Positions 31,720-43,430 of a DNA stretch of 64,000 nucleotides are shown here, piece after piece (within the stretch, counting starts at the first letter, position 1; every line of letters begins with the position of its first letter). A program made the translations under genes and the position numbers. Where the stretch lies: assembly GCA_022925895.1 (NCBI GenBank), contig JAKSYS010000189.1, positions 1 to 64,000 of the forward strand, given 5' to 3'. The notes under the pieces are model-generated. The model did not search any database and was not told the DNA's origin. It saw only the letters and a list, made by a program, of their open reading frames with translations. This DNA comes from Fragilaria crotonensis. Lineage: Eukaryota > Bacillariophyta > Fragilariophyceae > Fragilariales > Fragilariaceae.

Positions 31720-34131
31720 ATGGATATCGAAGGGGTTGGCGGCGACACTGTGCCAGGAGAGGACCGAAACGAACAACCGTTGCAAGAGATATCAAAGGCG
31801 GAGCAGCGCGCAATTACTAAGGTGGCAAAGAGTTTGAGAGTCTTTCAGAAGTGTTTGATTTCTCTCCACAATGAATCAACTTCAAACGGAGAATCTCATC
31901 TTAAAACGCACCACAGGAATGTTATCCCCAAGGCTCAAGGCAAAAAACCAATGGTTGTCAATTCAGTCGACATTTCACAATCTGAATCGGGGAGCACGAC
32001 AATGAGCTTATTCCTAGCAAGAGGAAACGACGCCGTCAACAACCAAGTTCATGCTGCCATTGCTATGCTGGTTGTCAATCGCCGATTGCCACTGTCATTT
32101 GGCACTGATCCTGAATTGACTGCCATCATTGAGCTTGCAGGTCACTTAAAACCTGGATCATACAAGGCCATGACCCGAGGAAAGATGGACGCCGCCCTTG
32201 CCTCAATGTTTTCATTTTTTGTGACGGAAATCAAAGCACGTCTGGCATGTACTCGTTCTGTGTATTCCTCGGCTGACAACTCCAACGTGCCAACTGGGTG
32301 GCTTATTGTTTGTCACAATGGCTGGGACTCCACAATTAAACAATTCTTCGGTGTTTCTGTCTACTGGATTGATCCTGTTAAGTGGAAACGATATAAAGTT
32401 GCGCTCGGGCTAGCCATCCCTGATGGCCATTCCGCTGATGCTTCCGCTGCTGCCGCACGATCGATTCTAAGTCGCTACGATATCCAAGATACGGATCTGT
32501 ATATGAGCATTAATGACACGACAAATGCATCTGTTGCAACGGGGCGCAGACTTTCAGGAGAAGATGGTGATTGCCATATGCACATGGCAAATCTTGTTGC
32601 TGACCACGCATGCGGCAAGCAAACACGATCAGAGAACCATGTCATCATTGATAGCTTCCCCCCGTGTGAATCATTACGTGTCAAGGCGCGCAAACTTGCA
32701 AAGTACGTTTTCAGCAAGAAAGCCAAGTCTCGCCAAGTCCAGTACAAGTCTCGCAATGATAATGCTAACATGAAAACGATTCGAATCGGGCTGACAATGA
32801 CACTCGAATCAGCGGCACGGAGATGATGTTTCAGCAAGTGTTACGCAGCTTCTACACTCTTCATGTCTATATGAATCAGGAATCCGCTACTGGGCGAGCT
32901 CATATGCTTACAGAACAGGAGTGGGAGCTTCTAGCAGGGTTTGAAGCAGTTTTACGCCCAGTTTGTAACTTCTCGTTTGTGACCCAAGTTGATTCGCAAC
33001 CGACTGCTGGATCCAGCTGGCTGCAAGTTTTAACGTACGTATGCATTTTCATTTTGCCAATTCGAAAATTTGTTGTTAATTTCTTTTAAACATTTTCACA
33101 GCTGCGTCATGGCCCTCGAAAAGCCTCACTTCAACATTGTGGATATCACGTTCACTGAAGATGAGGATAAGAAGTGGGATGGGTCTTGTTCCTTCGATGA
33201 TCTACCAAAGAAGAAAGTTGCCACTGAAGGCTTGCACAAGGACGTACAGGATCTTCGTTATCGTCTGCTAGATGAGATTAAGAACTACTTCCCGGCTCCA
33301 AACGACCACCAATTAGTTGCTATGGTTGTTGATCCAGTTATGATGACTACAGGACTACCATTCCTTCGAGCAACTGGACAGGGTTACCTTGTTGATAAGG
33401 CTCTCGCTGTTTTCAAAGAATGCTGAATGCAGAGGCTGTGCGGGTTTGGAAACCAACTGTGTTAGATGAACCCGTCGATTCCAGTTTGATGGATGATAAC
33501 TATGACAGTGATGATCCATTCTCAACAGCCTTGCGAAATAATGCCATTCCTCGCGAAGAAGCTGTTGTTCTTGAACCAGTGCAGCAAACTGCATCCCAAA
33601 TGGATGATGAAGCATATGACGCATGGATGAATCAGTTGATTAACTGGCATGCTTTCCTTAGAAATGATCAGCGCGCCGAACTCTCCGATGTGGAAAAGGT
33701 CAAGATATCGTCTCAACGGCAAAGATCACACAATGGTCTCTCGTATTGCTGCGCCTGAATTTGCAGCCCCCGATGCAAACGGGAAGCAAGAGCGTGTATT
33801 TTCATTCTGTCGTCTAATCGATACGCACATGCGGCAGAGTTTGGGATCATCGAAATTCGAGATGCTCACGCTCCTTGCATTTAACAAAGAGTTTATAAGG
33901 TCAGCTAGCGAAAGTGGCCCTATGAGCATGTCCTGCCTTCCGGATTCCCTTCGCTCATCGACTTCAGCAGTAGCAGCCGCAGCTGCATTGACTGAGTTCT
34001 TCGATCTCGACACTGAAGACGCCGAAGATATCCAGGCGACCGAAGAGGGATCTATGGCGGACATGCTAAAGCGTGCGGCCGATTGTATTGACGAAGAGAC
34101 CTCACACGCGTCAAAAAGGTTCAAGCATTGA
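31720..34131 (+). pseudogene. hAT-family transposase, frame-broken
   Basis: The start chosen is the ATG at 31720 (MDIEGVGGDTVPGED). The first frame ends at 32826 and holds the RNase-H-like start GWLIVCHNGWDST...FFGVSVYWID and a CHMHMANLVADHAC segment. The continuing frame (32829-33034) has EWELLAGFEAVLRPVCNF. A short intron (33035-33101, GT-AG) joins it to a part with the acidic block FNIVDITFTEDEDKKWD. The C-terminal dimerisation region (hATC) reads MVSRIAAPEFAAPDANGKQ and ERVFSFCRLIDTHMRQSLG, ending at 34131. The frame changes near 32825, 33418 and 33690; loss of one base would explain the change at 33418 (caaagaatg). The element is probably no longer self-sufficient as sequenced. Confidence 0.88.
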
Positions 34132-34653
34132 ATAGTAACAAGAAGTATACGTTACAATTTACAATAGCTGCATGCACTCTATAGGCTCGCATACAGCAAA
34201 ATGCTATTCAAAAATAACACATATCACATGTCTCTAGTGAAACATTTAGTTGATTTAGTTAACTAATTAGTTATAACTACGGTTTTACAGTGGCTTAGTT
34301 AGTGTATACTATAACTAAGCCCAAAACGGACTCACTAACAAGCCCTGATTCGGAGTCTGTACTGTTTATACAAGTCCTACTACCGGTAGATGCAGAAATC
34401 GTAGGAATTGATACTATCAATGTACCTGATAATGGAGTATCATCAGGTACAGGTATCGTTACCTGGTATAGTACCCTGCACCAATTGAACGGTTCCTTTT
34501 TTAGCGTCCGTTAACCGAACATTGCAACTTGCAACATCCGGATGTATATGTGTGTATGGTATGGACATCTCAGGACCAGGACATCACTGATTCGAAAAAT
34601 AGATCGCACTACACCACAGCCCATCACTCCTGAATCGTTGAGCATCTGCTGAC

Positions 34654-36464
34654 ATGACCATCGTGAGAACCTTGCGGTGGAAAACTCTTACATCGGTGCT
34701 TCTGCTGTTCCTCGCCTGTTCCACATGCGCTGCAGCTTCAGATGCATCCGTTTCTACCGGTAGTTCCGAATCATGCGATTCATCCAACGACAGCGATTCT
34801 TGCCGTAATCCAGAACAACTAGCATCCGATACCAAGCCAGCATGTCCTGTTGACGTCATAGATGAAGATGAGGAGTATTGCCTGCAACAAGCCTCCGTAG
34901 GAAAGTGTTCGGTGGCAGGTGAAGAATCTGAAATATTAAAGAAACGCTGTCCAAAAGCTTGTCGAACGTGTTGGTCCTGTGACAACGTTGGTGGAGAACA
35001 GGCGTGCAAAGGTAAGGCCAAGCGTGACTTATACTTGGGACTCTGGACTTTGTAAATTGCTGAATACAAAGTTGTGGCACTGATCTACCTGATTCTTTTC
35101 ACTAAACCGTCCCATTGTGCTCGCTAAATTTCACTGACCCGTTCTTTGTTGCACTCACAATCTCCTCGATGTAGCTTGGGCCGATTCAGGGGAATGCCGC
35201 AAGAATCCTCGTTATATGTTGGTGTACTGCGCCAAGGCGTGTAATATTTGTCATTTCAAGGGTGATTTGGAAGAGCTCATGCGCCAGCGGTTGGAGGAGA
35301 AGCTTAAGCAGGAAGAAATGGAGCAGGCTTTGCAAAAGACAAAGTATGGACTTGAACAGACGATTACAGATGATGCGTCGCAAGAGACATACGACAAAAT
35401 GATCGAATACATGGAAAATACTGTCATGGTAGATCCTAAATACGAATCGGTCCGCCAAGAATGCAAATTGCGCAGCGAAAATTGTGTCTTTTGGGCAAGC
35501 ATTGGTGAATGCGAGAAGACCCGAGCATACATGGTTGTGCAATGCGCTCCAGCCTGCCAGACCTGTGAACAGTTGGATCTGAAGCAGCGTTGTCCGTATG
35601 ACCCTGATGAACCAACTGCGTTGCAACCTGGAGACCTCAACAGACTTTTTGAAAGAATCGTTCAGCTGAAGGAATACTCGCCCTCCATTCTCAGCCAGCC
35701 GGGTGTTGCGTCGGAATTTGTGGATGATGGACCTTGGGTAGTAACTCTTGATAATTTTTTGTCAGATGCTGAGTGTGATCGACTGATTGAATTGGGAGGA
35801 ACACAAGGATACATCGAGTCCGCTGATGTTGGTGAGAAGCTGTGGGATGGTAAGTCCATGATGTGTTTGCAGGTGCTTGTCAACTTTCACCTGAATCAGT
35901 ACTTGCATGTTCATGTTCACGCCGTCTCACCCCACAACCGCGACAACTCACTCCCTATTCGTGCCCTCGTTAGGTACCTACTCCAAGAAGCTTAGCACGA
36001 GCCGTACAAGCTCGAATGCATGGTGCCAAGGAGATTGCGAACTTGATCCCGTCACGCAGGCAGTGACGAAACGAATGGAAGACCTCACGGGCATACCAAG
36101 TGCCAATTTTGAATATTTGCAGTTGCTGCAGTATGAGATTGGACAGTACTACAAACAGCATCATGATTATATAGACTATCAGCAGGAGCGAAAACAGGGA
36201 GTCCGAACGCTGACTATTTTCTTGTATCTGAACACGGTGGAGGCAGGTGGGGGTACTAACTTTCCGTTACTCAACAACATGACAGTGATGCCGAAGCGCG
36301 GGCGTGCCTTGATTTGGCCGTCAGTTTTGGATGAGAATCCAAACGTACGGGATCCTCGGACCGATCATCAGGCCCTCCCCGTAGAAAAGGGCGTCAAGTT
36401 TGGTGCCAATGCATGGATCCATCAGCGAGACTTTAAGGAGCCCTTCGAGAGGGCTTGCATTTGA
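34654..36464 (+). CDS. P4H: Secreted ShK/prolyl 4-hydroxylase, copy B
   Basis: Prolyl 4-hydroxylases convert peptidyl proline to 4-hydroxyproline in the ER using Fe(II), O2 and 2-oxoglutarate. Exons 34654-35011, 35175-35849 and 35974-36464 join in frame through GT-AG introns of 163 and 124 bp. A signal peptide (SVLLLFLACSTCAA) leads to three ShK-like six-Cys modules: VDVIDEDEEYCLQQAS..., SGECRKNPRYMLVYCAKAC and NCVFWASIGECEKTRAYM. Between modules 2 and 3 lies a charged helix (EELMRQRLEEKLKQEEME). The catalytic domain has QHHDYI (HxD), distal His in DHQALPV, and Lys in KGVKFGAN. ShK modules fused to P4H occur in diatoms and nematodes. The substrate is likely a secreted or cell-wall protein. 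No break is seen. Confidence 0.92.
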
Positions 36465-38068
36465 AGAGATGAATGATGAGATGATACGGCACTTCTGTCA
36501 TTTGTCATAATAGTAGTCGAGCAAAATTCTGTACCATCCTGGATAACTTGAACGCAAGCGCTGTAGTACTGACACTTCCTCGTGGCCATATCATCATTAT
36601 TTTGGATGAGGGATTACGAACCGTTGGTTCCGCTATTTTCGAGGGTTGTAACAACGTTCCCGGGTCCCGGTGCTAGAGAGTACTCCAGTACCTGATTAGT
36701 AACTTTTAACACCTAACACCTAACCCTTACACTTGATGGCGCGTATTCAGCACTGCCGCAGAACATTGGCGTCTCAGCACACCTAGTGTGTGATATTGCC
36801 TACGCGATTCGATTTCATTTTCTGTTAATAGCAACTATGATGCCCTCTACTACGGTAACTACTCTTAGTTTCTATATAAGTCATCAGCAGGAGACAAAAC
36901 GCAAAACAAAGAGTACGCTGTCAGTCAGACTTGAGACAACAGGTTAAGCAGTAGGAGCTCTTCCCTAGTAGCACCTCCCAAACGCAGTTCAGGCTATCGC
37001 CGATGCACTACTTGTTCAATAGTATTGTACCCGAATCCATGTATTGCATACTTGTAGTAATTTATTAACACTTCTGTAGTAATAGTACTGGTCGTAGGTT
37101 GCTGTCAGTAGCATGTTCGAGACTGAGATAACGTGTCATTCTGCTTCTGTACGTCGACCTACGTACAAACAACGACCATCACGTTTTGGGCGAAATGCAG
37201 CTTTCAATCCCAGACAAAATGCAATGTGAGGCGACAGCAACAATTATGAACGCTCACGGAGTTCTTGACCGCAATCGAAATACTAAGAGAGTATCCTCCC
37301 TCGCAGTCGGAGTATTTCACATAGTACTCCAGACTACCGGTAGTATGTATAGATGTTCATCCATTGGATCTTGTTGGTTGCGAAGTCTGATTCTCGTTTA
37401 GAAAGGGCACATCTGTCGCAATCGCAGTCAAAAATGTCCAGGATCGCGGTCCGGAGAAAGCGTATCCGACCAGGTCCGAACTGGAACTATGTGTAGATTT
37501 ATTTGTGCTTGAGACATATTGAGTCCCTCGAGTGGATAAATGACAATGGAGAGTTTATAATTGATCCGATAAATGTTAATATGTATAAGGAATCAAACCA
37601 ACAAGAACCCCGATTAACATTTATGACGTACGCAACCGCTGTCATGGGAATGAATCCTCCGAAGGACTCGGAGAATCACATATTGGGGTAAGTACGTACA
37701 AATCAGAGAATGTCATTGAAGTTTCTGCTCGACAAATTGAATTCTCGAAGGAAAGAAATTTTGCAAGTAGGTTATAGTATTGAGGACACACATAAATCCT
37801 CAAAAACTTGACGTGTGTTGGAGCAGGTCAGACAAATACACAACATTTATAATTCTCATCTGTTGTCCGAAAAACGGAACGAGTGCAGATTGCACTACAC
37901 TCGAAAGACATGCATTTCAGGGGAAATGCAGCAGATCGTGAAAACGATTTAGTATTTTCGCTCCTACACAGATTATTGGACTGGAGCGACAAGCGTGACA
38001 ACTGACAACCTCTGTGCGATCGACTCTTACGTTATCGCACGCAGTGCACAAGAGAGAGAGAGAGAGGT
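36465..38068. other. 1.6-kb interval without a recognisable gene
   Basis: Short open frames at 37186 and 37503 have no domain. It contains a TATA-like tctatataag at 36871 and a GA run (agagagagagagagag) at 38051-38066 just before the next start codon. Otherwise nothing identified. Confidence 0.45.
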
Positions 38069-39251
38069 ATGATGGACCGTAGAAGTCATGCCAACAGGGC
38101 TCCGAGAGCAGTCTTTCCAGATAAGCGTGCAACAGTAGTTGAACCAACATCACCATTTCAGGCATCATCCGTACATCGCCAAGGCTCTGGTTCCTGTTCC
38201 GAAAAGAGTGAGCTGCGATCTAACAGAGAGAGTCTCCACGAAATGGATTCCTCCCAACAATCCGATCTCGATGGTTCCAACAATACTGTGAGCACAGACT
38301 TCTCTTCCTGTTGCGTGTCCACAAGCGCTAGCAAACAAGTTCGCTTCGTGGACGACGACGACGATGATGCGATTCGAACCACACAACAACAGGAACAGCC
38401 GCACACAGTGATTGCATACTTGCCTCTACCGCATGAAATGGAATCAGAGCAACGAAATGCGCTATGGTGGAGCGAACGGGATTACGCTAATTTCTCTGAT
38501 ACCGCAAAGAACATTGCCCGACAAGTTCGCCAACATCCCGCGCTAACCTCTGGACTGGAAGAAGCATACTTGCAAGCAGAAGTCGTATCAAGCAAGGTCG
38601 ACTCGGTCCAAGATGCGGATCCATACCTTGATTCGATGGTGTTCGATTCGGTACGTTTTTTTTCGTCTTATCTCACTCGACTAGGTTGCCGTTGTCGCAG
38701 TCGTGTCTGCTTCATAACTCTGTGGCACACATGTGCGACATCTCCATGCAATCTTTACGTGTCTGCTGTCAAATCAAGACTCAAGACTCACACACACATG
38801 TGCTTTCCCCCTTTTTTTGCGGTTGCAAAATTCGAAAACATGACAGGGACTGGCACTGTGGTGTGCTCACGGTCACTCGAGACGTGGACTGGAACGTTCC
38901 GGATCCGCGTTGCACTCGTGCCGTCGATTCGAACGAGCAAGACGATTGCATCGCGCCATTGTTGACGAATCCAAGCAAGGCGTCGATGACGAAGAATTGC
39001 GACGTATATCCGAACAACAAACGTTACTACCCAAATTGATGGCACGCATGTTGGGGGAAGCCGATGCCGCAGCCGTTCAGACATTGGGGAATACATTTAT
39101 GCGACGATGGAGCGATTTGGGATCCACATCCACCACGACACTTTCCCCGGACGTTCCAGGAGGAACCGCCACAATCAATGGTCGCGGAACGTGTACAAGA
39201 CGAGTTCGTACTGGATCATTGCCCCAGGATAGTACTCAGTGGCGTGGGTAA
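38069..39251 (+). CDS. Diatom-type unknown protein with VRF...WWS and RGLE motifs
   Basis: Two exons, 38069-38650 and 38847-39251, join in phase 0 through a 196-bp GT-AG intron. Exon 1 has a Ser-rich disordered start, then SKQVRFVDDDDDD, IAYLPLPHEM, NALWWSERDYANF and GLEEAYLQAE. Exon 2 opens with HSRRGLERS and continues in a charged helix (ARRLHRAIVDESKQG, ELRRISEQQTLLPKLM). VRF followed by a W(Y/W)S block and then an RGLE block with a downstream basic helix recurs in many diatom predicted proteins; the function is unknown. The exon join is my own: the frame of exon 2 is open from exactly the AG at 38846, which supports it. Confidence 0.75.
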
Positions 39252-39641
39252 TTCATAAAACAACTAAAGTGCATGCAATCATGGTTAATGCAGCATCATG
39301 GGAGAAGCCGTCACTTTGGAATTTGGGGTTCTCATGGTGGCAAGTGCATCGCGACACGATACCTACATTGCCCCCATATGGTGCATCGTCTTGCTAAATC
39401 ATAGGTCGAACACAATAGAAAGAGTGCTTAGATTCAGGATTACCGTCGGCTGTATACTCCTTGTGTATTGATGTCTCATTGCAGGCTTCCATAACAACGA
39501 CAGCATTAGAGCATATTGAGATTTAGGCGTGTAATCCTACGAGCAACTATTCTAATCATGATCATGAATTTTGTCGCACCTGTTGCGTATCCGACGCACT
39601 TGCCTCCTCTCCTACTCGAACATAGTATTCCGTTCCTTTTC
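39252..39641. other. Intergenic interval between convergent genes
   Basis: No gene seen; 3' ends of the flanking genes. Confidence 0.4.
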
Positions 39642-41081
39642 TCATTTCGCATCATCCACGGAATCAATCACCTCCTGTAGCGCCCCTTCCAACATCTTCG
39701 CATCGGCAGGATTCCTCACCTTGAACAAGAAGGACGCGGCTGCCCCCTGTCGCGTCCCCACCGTGACGAGCTGCACATGCTTATCGGACGGGCGCGTCAA
39801 TTTGGAATTGGCGTTCAGTACCGTATTGAGCAGCAATTTGGTTCCCTGCCCGCCGGCGGCATTCTCGCGTCGCTGGACGACACGAGCCTTGCGACTCTGA
39901 CGATGACGCAGCACTCGGAGCGGGCCAATGCCCAATTCGCTCCATCGTTGTTGTTGTTTTTGTTGTTGGCTTGAATCAGATGATTCCTTTTCATCAGCAG
40001 GCGTGCTCTTTTCTTCTGAATCAACCTTTCCATCGTTTTCATTGGTGAGGCCATCCTCCTTTTCCGTCTTTTCCTCTGTCGCCTTGGGCGCCGTAGTAGA
40101 GGGTGCCGTCGCAGATGAGGGAGGCACTGACATTGTAACAGTCGGAGGGATTGAACTCTTCGAAAGTAAGTTATCATCATCATTGGTATCATCTAGCGTA
40201 ACGAGCTGGAACGATTTGCTTCTCGTTTCAAATAGTAATTCCTCACCCTCTTCACCATTCGTAACTTCCGCATCGGACGGCAATAAAGGGACCGAGTTTG
40301 AAGCCGACGCTGATTCTTCACCCAACGCCCCAGCCGCAGCTGACGATGCTCCGCTGGTGGACGCCGCAGTCGACGACGCAAATCCAAATTTGATCGTCGT
40401 GGCGGCGTCGCCAAAAATGCTGGTGCTGCTGCTCCCAAAGGCGGCACCAAAGCCAAGAATTGGTGCGGAAGACGCGGCAGCTGCTCCAAAGCTGAGGAAT
40501 CCAGTTCCATTGGCAGAAGTGCTGTTGTCGGCACTACTACTGGTAGTGCTATTCGTCAATGTGGTTGTAAACGTTGACGCATTGCCAGTACCTGCAGGTG
40601 TAGTATTGAACCTAAATCCAGAGAATCCAGTACTACTTGTCGTCGCGGTAGTCGATCCGAAACCACTGAGAGCATTGGCAAATGGATTGGATTTGTTGGT
40701 TGTTGCTGTGGACGCGACGCCATTGCCCTCCTGAATTTCGCCGCCATTAGTAGCCGCCGTTCCATCTGCAGGTGTTGTTGTTGTTGTCGTGGGTCGCTTC
40801 ACCTTGACAATTCTACGTTGCGCCAACGTTGCCGCGTCTGCCTTCTGAAAGGATTCTCCTCTAGAGTTTGGACCCGCTGCGTCGTCATTATCGTCATCAT
40901 CATCGTCGTCGCCATCATCCTTGGTTAGTTGACGACTAGCACCGCGTTTCTTTCGTTCGGCTGGTGGATCAGATGACAGTTGTCCTGCAGGAGCAACGGA
41001 TGTAGAATTGATAGTTGTTGTATCATCCTTCTTGTCGTCGGACGCGACAGCCGAAACAGACTCAGACGCAGCAGCCGTCAT
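39642..41081 (-). CDS. RanBD/FG nucleoporin (NUP50/Nup2-like)
   Basis: The start chosen is the ATG at 41081 (MTAAASESVSAV). About 480 residues, intact and unspliced. The N-terminus has two basic clusters (RKKRGASRQLTKDD and IVKVKRPTTTT), which suit importin binding. The middle is Thr/Ser/Ala-rich with scattered FG dipeptides (ANALSGFGSTT, FSGFRFNT, FLSFGAAA, LGFGAAFGS). An acidic linker precedes a C-terminal Ran-binding domain (RWSELGIGPLRVLRH, RRENAAGGQGTKLLLN, VQLVTVGTRQGAAASFLF). This order matches NUP50/Nup2, nuclear-basket nucleoporins that help release cargo with RanGTP. A plain RanBP1-like protein is less likely given the FG part. Confidence 0.85.
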   Translation of the reverse strand: MTAAASESVSAVASDDKKDDTTTINSTSVAPAGQLSSDPPAERKKRGASRQLTKDDGDDDDDDDNDDAAGPNSRGESFQKADAATLAQRRIVKVKRPTTTTTTPADGTAATNGGEIQEGNGVASTATTNKSNPFANALSGFGSTTATTSSTGFSGFRFNTTPAGTGNASTFTTTLTNSTTSSSADNSTSANGTGFLSFGAAAASSAPILGFGAAFGSSSTSIFGDAATTIKFGFASSTAASTSGASSAAAGALGEESASASNSVPLLPSDAEVTNGEEGEELLFETRSKSFQLVTLDDTNDDDNLLSKSSIPPTVTMSVPPSSATAPSTTAPKATEEKTEKEDGLTNENDGKVDSEEKSTPADEKESSDSSQQQKQQQRWSELGIGPLRVLRHRQSRKARVVQRRENAAGGQGTKLLLNTVLNANSKLTRPSDKHVQLVTVGTRQGAAASFLFKVRNPADAKMLEGALQEVIDSVDDAK

Positions 41082-41712
41082 GGTGATTAGCAAGTGGCAA
41101 TACCCAAGTACGATTGCTGGCGATTTCTGGTGTCGCTATTACTCCGTTGGTTGGTGGTGACGTGTCCGAGTTTCTGGGGACATCCGGGAACGCACCTCTG
41201 CCAGATGCTGCCTGGAAAAGTGCTACCAGGTACAAGTACTTGTACCAGGTACAGAACAAGTATTTGCAATGTGAAATGTGAACGTGCCGAATTACTACTG
41301 TACCAGGTACTGGAGTATTGTACTATATCCTACATGCAGATTTCTTCTGTAAGAACCAGTACTTGTACTAGGTTTTGGGGTACCAGGGTACAGGCGTACG
41401 TGTACTTTACAACTTACAACGATGAAAACGGACATTCTGCATAACACGACTGCCAACTGCCAACCATTTATTTGTGTGGCAGTGTTTAAGGTGGCAAGAA
41501 AACAGTGGTTCACGTACAATTTTTATCAAAAAGTTGTCTGCGTGACAACGTCACTTGTGGCACACGCACTGATGATGTCATCAATAATGCATAATAAAAA
41601 ATTAGATCAAGTTCGTTCGTCGCGAAAGGCAACCTCATTCTGTAAAAACAAGATAACTCTTGTCCACATTCCTTCGCTGTCCCTTAGTAGTGCCATTCAA
41701 ACTTCTTGAGCC
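41082..41712. promoter_or_regulatory. Intergenic region between divergent NUP50-like and PGP genes
   Basis: It holds both promoters. Dense in GTAC words, including a perfect 18-bp palindrome ggtacaagtacttgtacc at 41229-41246, followed by more accaggtac copies at 41241 and 41303. No gene seen. Confidence 0.5.
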
Positions 41713-42888
41713 ATGAGATTCACCACTGCTGTCCTTTCTTCCTTATCGCTGTGGGTTGCACATCAAGCCCATGTTGCGAATGCCTTTGGAGTTCCCAGTC
41801 GTCGCGCTTTTGCCAGAGCTGCCACGACCAAGGCAACGTCCACTCAACTCCACGCCAATGTCTTGAAATTGAGCGACCCGACCCGCCAAATTTTGGACAA
41901 GACTGATGTCTTTATCTTTGATTGCGATGGTGTCATTTGGAGGGTACGTGCCATATTTCGTATATCTTGTTTTGTTGTGTTATGGTTCACAGCAAACGCA
42001 ATTGAATTTTTATTAGTGTCTCTCACACGTTCGGAACGACATCATTTCTATCAATCCTCGTAACAGGGTGACTCGGTGATTCCAGGTATCCCCGAGACCC
42101 TCGCAAAGCTCCGGGCTCTGGGAAAGAAGATGTTTTTCGTCACCAACAATTCCACCAAATCTCGTGCTGGGTACAAGAAGAAGTTTGACAGCCTCGGACT
42201 TGACGTTCCGGCCGAAGAGATTTTCAGCTCCAGCTTTGCCGCTGCGGCCTATTTGGAACAAACCAAATTTAAGGAAACTGGCAAGAAAGTCTACGTTGTG
42301 GGTGAGGTGGGCATTTGCGAAGAACTTGATTTGATCAACGTGCCCTGGATCGGAGGTCCGTCCGATCAGGGCAAACAACCCGACATGAGTCCAGGCGGAT
42401 TCATGGAGCACGACCACGACGTTGGTGCCGTCATTGTCGGATTCGATCGTTACATCAACTACTACAAAATTCAGTACTCGCAATTGTGCATCAACGAAAA
42501 TCCAGGCTGTGAGTTCATTGCCACCAATCTGGATGCCGTTACGCACTTGACAGATGCTCAGGAATGGGCCGGCAACGGCAGTATGGTCGGTGCAATCAAG
42601 GGATGCACTGGGCAGGAGCCGACGGTCGTGGGGAAGCCATCGCCATTGATGATCGATTATTTGTGTACCAAGGTGGGTTTGGAACGATCTCGCATCTGCA
42701 TGGTGGGAGATCGCTTGGATACGGATGTTTTGTTCGGAACTGACAATGGTCTCCAGTCGTTGCTGGTACTGAGTGGAGTCACCACGGAGCAGAAGTTGTT
42801 GAGTGCTGAGAACACAATCACTCCTGATTTTTATGCTGATACGATCAACGATTTTTTCGTTGGCGTCCCAGCGGAAGCGTCGAAGTAA
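41713..42888 (+). CDS. PGP: Plastid phosphoglycolate phosphatase (HAD family)
   Basis: PGP removes phosphate from 2-phosphoglycolate formed by the oxygenase activity of Rubisco, the first step of photorespiration. Exon 1 41713-41943, a GT-AG intron 41944-42066 and exon 2 42067-42888 join in frame. The N-terminus MRFTTAVLSSLSLWVAH is a signal peptide ending at ANA/FGVPSRRAF, the AF-type plastid presequence. HAD motif I is FIFDCDGVIW with the nucleophile Asp, motif II is FVTNNSTKSR, and the motif IV region is MVGDRLDTDVLFGTDNG; VGKPSP supplies the motif III Lys. The C-cap between motifs II and IV is of the PGP/p-nitrophenyl phosphatase type. About 350 residues, close to plant PGP. It is the forward half of a divergent pair with the nucleoporin. 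Confidence 0.93.
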
Positions 42889-43430
42889 ATGTAAAATGAA
42901 GCATACATAGTTCACTGTTTTCTCTCTGAAACTTTTGAAACGGTCAGTGAACAGGCAATCCATGAGACCGAATGAAGTCGGCAGTCCTTCACATCATGGA
43001 CCACGTACAAAGTTGGGTCGGAGTCCACACTGAATGTCTTCCCTCGAGAGTGAGCATACCTTAGGAACTAAGTAGCTAGAGTATGTCTCTTCCTTCTGAA
43101 GCTTATGATTGAGTTCAACTAAGTTTCGGTTTTTATCACGTCGTAGGTCGTGTCATAGGTACTGCAAGATGAGAAAGTGCGAGCTCCCAATAAGGTGATA
43201 GCTTTGGAGCTCGTACATGCACTGTTCTCCACGCGGATTTCACTGCCCGTGCCCTGTGCCTCAGCCTACAGTCCTTCTGAAATCCAGTATGCATACATGT
43301 ACTGTACTACAAGGATCATTTACAGTTTTCAGTCTGCAGAATTGTGCATCTCGTCATATCATATTTTCATATCGCAGATCCAATCCTCAACCCCATACAC
43401 ACACTTCACGGAAAACATAAAATTATCCAC
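42889..43430. other. Intergenic interval
   Basis: No gene seen. It includes the 3' end of PGP and the leader of the small membrane protein gene. Confidence 0.4.

Larger units (their letters stand above)
31364..34347 (+). mobile_element. hAT DNA transposon with transposase and intact ends
   Basis: 2984 bp between inverted ends CAGGGCTTGTTAGTGA (31364) and TCACTAACAAGCCCTG (ending 34347). A perfect 8-bp target duplication, ATTCGGAG, flanks it (31356-31363 and 34348-34355). Subterminal regions are rich in tagttag/ctaacta words in both orientations, the usual transposase-binding zone. It carries one transposase gene on the plus strand. It lies between the tandem P4H copies without breaking either, so its insertion followed or accompanied their duplication. 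Confidence 0.95.

Noticed and set aside
39928-40734. 268-codon frame antisense to the nucleoporin
   Set aside because: Low-complexity complement of a Ser/Thr/Ala-rich coding region; no domain.
42013-42963. 316-codon antisense frame over PGP
   Set aside because: It mirrors the codon pattern of the real HAD phosphatase exon, has no domain, and extends only because the sense strand avoids certain codons.
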